Shown piece by piece: positions 5,818 to 8,121 of a stretch of DNA of 8,121 nt. The position numbers were made by a program, and so were the translations under genes. This DNA is from DATAVB01 sp040414495. Its GTDB lineage: Bacteria; Actinomycetota; Actinomycetes; Mycobacteriales; QHCD01. Under the pieces are notes generated by a model. It made no database searches, had not been told where the DNA came from, and worked only from the letters and a program-made list of their open reading frames with translations. Location of the stretch: assembly GCA_040414495.1 (NCBI GenBank), contig JBEDUI010000005.1, forward strand, positions 1-8,121. Direction: 5' to 3'. Each line of letters starts with the position of its first letter. Position 1 is the stretch's first letter.

Positions 5818-5869
5818 GCATGACTCCGTAATTGAGGGAACGATGTTGTACGGAAGAGGCATGCATGCC
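5815..5869. promoter_or_regulatory. paired CATGCATG palindromes at the phosphotransferase start
   Basis: CATGCATG occurs at 5815-5822, overlapping the ATG of the minus-strand gene, and again at 5860-5867, exactly 45 bp upstream, within the 12-bp palindrome GGCATGCATGCC (5858-5869). The spacing is about four helical turns, so both face the same side. It could be an operator pair, or simply reflect two candidate start codons. Confidence 0.3.
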
Positions 5870-5982
5870 GGCGGACCTCGCGTCCCACCGCGACAGCTTG
5901 AGACCTACCAGAATTCCATGGCAGCACTCTAGCCAAACTGCCGGAGGGACGCACCGTTCGTCGGATACGTGACTGATGCTGC

Positions 5983-6039
5983 CGGCTGGGTGGATAAGTC
6001 GGCATCAGGGCGACGGTGGAGATCTACGCGCATGCCACC
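5983..6039 (+). pseudogene. possible remnant of a tyrosine-integrase C terminus
   Basis: One + frame reads RLGG, a stop (TAA 5995-5997), then VGIRATVEIYAHAT. This resembles the end of tyrosine recombinases, LGH-x-(S/D)-I-x-x-T-x-x-x-YxH, where the Tyr is catalytic. Here Y would be at 6025-6027 and the His of LGH is lost. It ends 100 bp before the tRNA-Phe fragment, where integrases of tRNA-inserted elements usually lie. The match is only about 18 residues, has an internal stop, and no further integrase motifs are seen upstream, so it could be chance. Confidence 0.2.
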
Positions 6040-6138
6040 GGGTGGCACTACAGAGACTGGACGAGCATCTGGCGTGAGCGCGTTGCTACATTTCGCCGCG
6101 ATCGACGGCTACTGGCCGTCATCTTGGCCGGTCAGCTG

Positions 6139-6183
6139 TGGTGGGCAGGGGCGGGGTCGAACCGCCGACCTTCCGCTTTTCAG
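6139..6183 (-). other. tRNA-Phe(GAA) 3' fragment, putative attachment site
   Basis: Reading the minus strand from 6183 to 6139 gives an anticodon loop CTGAAAA (anticodon GAA, Phe), the 3' strand of the anticodon stem GCGGA, variable loop AGGTC, T-stem GGCGG, T-loop TTCGACC, T-stem CCGCC, acceptor strand CCTGCCC, discriminator A and CCA. All T-arm pairs are intact. Beyond 6183 the sequence does not supply the 5' anticodon strand, D-arm or acceptor 5' strand (a GGGCAGG would be needed), so the gene is not complete. A 45-nt 3' end is the usual footprint left at one end of an element integrated into a tRNA gene. By polarity, the element side is the higher-coordinate side. Confidence 0.8.
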
Positions 6184-6532
6184 TGCCACGATTCTCTGTT
6201 CAGCCGCGTGCATGAGTGTTCTGCGGGCAGTACGCGGACATGCCCGACCGAGGCCGGACAGCCGCGAACGAGACGAAAACTGAGACGGAACCCAGCGCCA
6301 GTGGGCTGGATGGACGTTCTCTCGCCGGGCAGTCGTCGACCGGGTCCGGGCACGCCGGCCGTCCCGCGTCGGGTCCGCTGTGTCGGGTGGCTTTGCCGGG
6401 TCAGGAGCCGCGCTGCATGGGCATCTGACACCCGCAGGGCCCAGGCGTGGCAGCGGTCGTTGCTCAGTACAACACTGGTAGCTGCAACGCCTATTCGGCC
6501 ATCGGAGACGTGATTACCGGTCGGGAGGGCGC
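6184..6532. other. gene-free stretch next to the tRNA fragment
   Basis: Frames that cross this stretch on the + strand run through the tRNA fragment (producing the phrases GRGRTADLPLF and GAGSNRRPSAFQ typical of translated tRNA ends), so I reject them as genes. It holds a GAGAC motif at 6270-6287. An inverted repeat CGTTGC/GCAACG (6458-6463 and 6484-6489) encloses a smaller CAGT/ACTG hairpin. The ribosome site GGGAGG of the next gene is at 6523-6528. No promoter stands out. Confidence 0.5.
6270..6287 (+). repeat. GAGAC tandem motif, copy 2
   Basis: GAGACGAAAACTGAGACG, 18 bp, 87 bp to the right of the tRNA-Phe fragment. It differs from copy 3 at 7535 only by G/C swaps at three positions (GAGAC-S-AAAACT-S-AGAC-S). 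Internally it is two GAGACG units 12 bp apart. Confidence 0.55.
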
Positions 6533-7360
6533 ATGTTGGCTGATACCACCATCCTCGCCGTGATCAGAAGCGCCGCCGCGCAGTTGGGTGAGACGGCGCC
6601 AAGCTCGATGCAGTACCTGCGCGGCTCACGCCGCGAGCTGAACAAAGGCGCCTCTGGTGCTGGAATCGGCGGCATCGAGGCCACCAGACCGGCCGTACTG
6701 GTCCAAGCCGTGGGCGAATTCACGAGGACGCGCCCCGGCATCGTGCCCAAAGGCGTGTCCCCGCTGAAGACGTACACAGTGCTGATTTTGATCATTGATG
6801 ATGAAACCGGGCACACGACGGACCGAGGCTTCGGATTCGAGCTTGTCGACCTGGCCGCCCTGGGCGGCGTCGTTGATCTGACGCCCGAGAATGTGCTGCC
6901 CGAGAGCGTGATCGTTGACATGATCATGCGCGAGGCCGCCGCCTGCAATGACCCGAGGCCTGCTTCGATCGAGTACGTCTATGGCACCCGCAGCGATCTA
7001 AATAGGCGCGCGGCGGGCGCCACCTTCGAGGACGCCAGCGGCCAAGCCGCCTCCGTGCTGGTACAAGCCACCGGGAGCTTCTCCACGCCGGTCCTGCATG
7101 GGCCGGTGCCGTACCCGGACGCGACTGGAAATGCGATCCTGCTGGTCATCGACCAACAAACCGGCAACGTCACCGACCAGGGCATCACCAACAACCGGTC
7201 GACCTCTCCCCGCTCGGCCCGATCTTCCATCCGGCCGTGCCGAAGCAATAACCGGCCGGGCCGGCGAAGTTTGTCCTCGCCGCCAAGCCGCTCGGCCCTG
7301 GAGTTTCTACGACGCCGCCTTGAGAGGGCGACGGCCAAGCTCACACCGCACCCCGTCTGA
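6533..7360 (+). CDS. two-domain duplicated hypothetical protein, apparently frameshifted near the end
   Basis: I do not recognise a named family. The protein is an internal duplication. Residues 7-111 and 126-221 align with a 118-120-residue offset: Y-x-x-G-(S/T)-R-x-(E/D)-L-N (28-37 and 148-157), VLVQAVGEF/VLVQATGSF (55-63/175-183), and IIDDETGHTTDRG/VIDQQTGNVTDQG (87-99/205-217). The last block, a strand followed by D-x-x-TG-x-x-TD, vaguely recalls PepSY-type domains. There is no signal peptide or membrane segment. The ATG at 6533 has GGGAGG 4 nt upstream, slightly close. After N221 (7195) the frame turns into Ser/Arg-rich sequence that no longer matches repeat 1, whereas another frame continues the match and stops at 7251. 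The unshifted frame ends at 7358-7360. The intended product is therefore probably 239 residues. Confidence 0.7.
   Translation: MLADTTILAVIRSAAAQLGETAPSSMQYLRGSRRELNKGASGAGIGGIEATRPAVLVQAVGEFTRTRPGIVPKGVSPLKTYTVLILIIDDETGHTTDRGFGFELVDLAALGGVVDLTPENVLPESVIVDMIMREAAACNDPRPASIEYVYGTRSDLNRRAAGATFEDASGQAASVLVQATGSFSTPVLHGPVPYPDATGNAILLVIDQQTGNVTDQGITNNRSTSPRSARSSIRPCRSNNRPGRRSLSSPPSRSALEFLRRRLERATAKLTPHPV
7198..7251 (+). other. original C-terminal tail of the duplicated protein, out of frame
   Basis: In the +2 frame, bases 7198-7251 read VDLSPLGPIFHPAVPKQ and stop at TAA 7249-7251. VDLSPLG aligns with VDLAALG of repeat 1 (residues 105-111). The offset is 118 residues, the same as the preceding block, if exactly one base is restored at 7196-7197 (for example CCG for CG). 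This supports a single-base deletion, in the genome or in the sequence. Confidence 0.6.
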
Positions 7361-7581
7361 CCTGCACTTTAGTCCTGGCCGATGGCCCGAGGCGGGAAAC
7401 TTCGGCACGTATTCGGCACAACCCTCCGCTTTCATGGCCCCAGTAGCCCGTTCGCGACCATCCAGCGGAGCCTGGGCACGCGCCCAGCAGAAGCCGGCGA
7501 TCACCGACGAGCGCGCGGCCGAACGGTTGTGAATGAGACCAAAACTCAGACCAGCAATCAGCGCACGCTGATACTCAGAGC
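7252..7581. other. gene-free stretch, possibly decayed
   Basis: Overlapping frames are present, but none has a ribosome site or a recognisable product. One frame ends at TGA 7530-7532 just before the third GAGAC motif. CCTCCGCTTTCATGGCC at 7423-7439 weakly resembles the anticodon-arm side of the tRNA-Phe fragment (6169-6186), and its distance to the following GAGAC motif (112 bp) is close to that of copy 2 (101 bp). This may be a third, strongly decayed att-type copy, but the match is too short to call. Confidence 0.4.
7535..7552 (+). repeat. GAGAC tandem motif, copy 3
   Basis: GAGACCAAAACTCAGACC, 18 bp, the same pattern as copy 2 with C in place of G at the three variable positions. It begins 3 nt after a stop codon of a decayed-looking frame and ends 29 bp before the GTG of the next gene, so a regulatory role there is an alternative. 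Confidence 0.55.
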
Positions 7582-7965
7582 GTGTCAAAGCTCCCCCGGC
7601 CCCTGGCCGAAGCCATCACGGCAAGCCTGCAGAGCGTCATGCCTGCGGGAGTCACGCTACAGGTGTCCAACCGAGGTGGTTATCTCCTGAGTGACGGATA
7701 CGGCTTCACCGCCGACAGCGTCTTCCAAAGCGTGCTGTATCCGCTGCTCGGCAAGCGCATGGCGCTACGCGACTCGGCGAGCTGCGCCATGGAATCCGCA
7801 CTCGACGCGGCGCAACGTCCCGAGCGGCGGTGGCCGGCAGGCATCGACAGTCGCCCAACACCGCATCTGGAGATCGCGGCCGGCGTCCTGCGGATGAGCT
7901 ACGTCAGCAACGATCGCCCCGTCATCGAATGCCCACCGGTCCGTCTGCCGGAAGGATGGCGCTGA
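7582..7965 (+). CDS. hypothetical protein (127 aa)
   Basis: Not a family I can name. The product reads smoothly as a compact alpha/beta protein: an amphipathic N-terminal helix LPRPLAEAITASLQSVM (4-20), strand VTLQVSN, the Gly/Tyr-rich turn RGGYLLSDGYGFTADS (31-46), a hydrophobic helix VFQSVLYPLLG (47-57), and a C-terminal hairpin HLEIAAGVLRMSYVSNDRPV (95-114) ending ECPPVRLPEGWR. There is no signal peptide and no membrane helix. The GTG at 7582 is the first start of the open frame; the ribosome site is weak (AGAG 1 nt before it). Third positions are GC-rich and the residue mix is natural, which supports coding. It lies downstream of a GAGAC motif on the presumed element side of the tRNA-Phe fragment. 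TGA is at 7963-7965. Confidence 0.75.
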   Translation: MSKLPRPLAEAITASLQSVMPAGVTLQVSNRGGYLLSDGYGFTADSVFQSVLYPLLGKRMALRDSASCAMESALDAAQRPERRWPAGIDSRPTPHLEIAAGVLRMSYVSNDRPVIECPPVRLPEGWR

Positions 7966-8121
7966 CCGCGATTGAAGACGCCCGGCGATGTGCGGCCTCA
8001 CACCCATCGCCACCGGTATGACCGGCGTCCCGGTCACCAGTCCTGTCAGCGCATCGCCTAGTCACCAAGTCTTTGATCCCGGCGGCTGCGCGGGCCCGGG
8101 CGAGGGTCGCTCGTGGCTGCC
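7966..8121. other. right-edge stretch, possible gene end on the minus strand
   Basis: No feature is firm. A minus-strand frame entering from the right edge reads ATLARARAAAGIKDLVTRR near 8117-8061 and stays open to a stop at 7923-7925. The first part looks coding-like, but the rest overlaps the 3' end of the + gene and looks random. It could be the degraded end of a gene lying beyond the window. Confidence 0.25.

Noticed and set aside
5212..5823. A 203-residue + strand open frame
   Set aside because: Antisense to the phosphotransferase with intact catalytic motifs; no start signals.
6139..6216. A complete tRNA-Phe gene
   Set aside because: The 5' anticodon strand, D-arm and acceptor 5' strand that would pair with GCGGA and CCTGCCC are absent from 6184 onward; only the 3' 45 nt are present.
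6016..6513. A 165-residue + strand open frame starting at GTG 6016
   Set aside because: It translates the tRNA-Phe fragment (GAGSNRRPSAFQ) and then Arg/Pro-rich random-looking sequence; no ribosome site. The same holds for the overlapping frame 5969-6283 (GRGRTADLPLF).
3610..6542. GCATGTTGGCTG shared between 3610-3621 and 6531-6542
   Set aside because: A single 12-bp match 2.9 kb apart is expected by chance in a window of this size, and the contexts are unrelated.
7098..7532. A 144-residue + strand open frame
   Set aside because: Its first third is out of frame with the well-supported duplicated protein, and the rest is low-complexity without a start signal; it may contain decayed coding sequence but cannot be called.
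1..8121. CRISPR arrays, insertion sequences, toxin-antitoxin or phage-defence systems
   Set aside because: No regularly spaced repeats, no transposase or nuclease motifs, and no paired small toxin/antitoxin genes were seen; the small regulators lack a toxin partner.

Overview
This window looks like an accessory region of a high-GC actinobacterium. The coding frames use GC-rich codons. Several genes appear to have leaderless starts. There is a perfect actinobacterial-type LexA (SOS) box, and the tRNA-like sequence encodes its CCA end. Mycobacteriales-type genera such as Nocardia or Mycobacterium relatives would fit, but the genus cannot be fixed from this sequence.

Left part (1-3540). The 3' end of an unknown + strand gene (1-134) is followed by two minus-strand class I SAM-dependent methyltransferases (267-860 and 952-1776). 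Divergent from these is a ribbon-helix-helix-like small protein (1829-2140) whose start codon sits in the centre of a perfect 16-bp palindrome. Next comes a two-gene + strand operon, a MarR-family regulator (2280-2711) overlapping by one base a conserved hypothetical (2711-3163). Its promoter has good -35 and -10 boxes with an inverted repeat between them. Facing it is a 91-residue winged-helix-like gene (3231-3506, minus). Its -35/-10 spacer is exactly the 16-bp SOS box TCGAACATTCGTTCGA.

Middle part (3541-6138). There are two aminoglycoside/choline-kinase-like phosphotransferases, one on each strand (3759-4688 + and 5026-5817 -). The first has an altered catalytic loop (HGExxxxQ instead of HGDxxxxN). 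The second has an intact loop and is followed by a strong stem-loop terminator.

Right part (4884-8121). The second phosphotransferase is bracketed by two same-orientation copies of a tRNA-Phe 3' end: a degenerate 31-nt copy at 4884-4914 and an exact-fold 45-nt copy at 6139-6183. Neither is a complete tRNA. This is the pattern left when integrative elements insert successively at one tRNA gene, and the roughly 1.25-kb segment between them looks like an att-flanked islet without an intact integrase. An 18-19-bp tandem GAGAC motif occurs three times (4816, 6270, 7535) around these sites and could be an integrase arm-type site. Further right are a protein made of two copies of one domain, with an apparent one-base deletion near its C terminus (6533-7251/7360), and an unrecognised 127-residue protein (7582-7965).

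Taken together, the window reads as a tRNA-Phe-linked island or island edge. It carries small-molecule-modifying or resistance-type enzymes (two methyltransferases, two phosphotransferases) and small regulators with readable operators. No complete integrase, transposase, CRISPR array or rRNA is visible.
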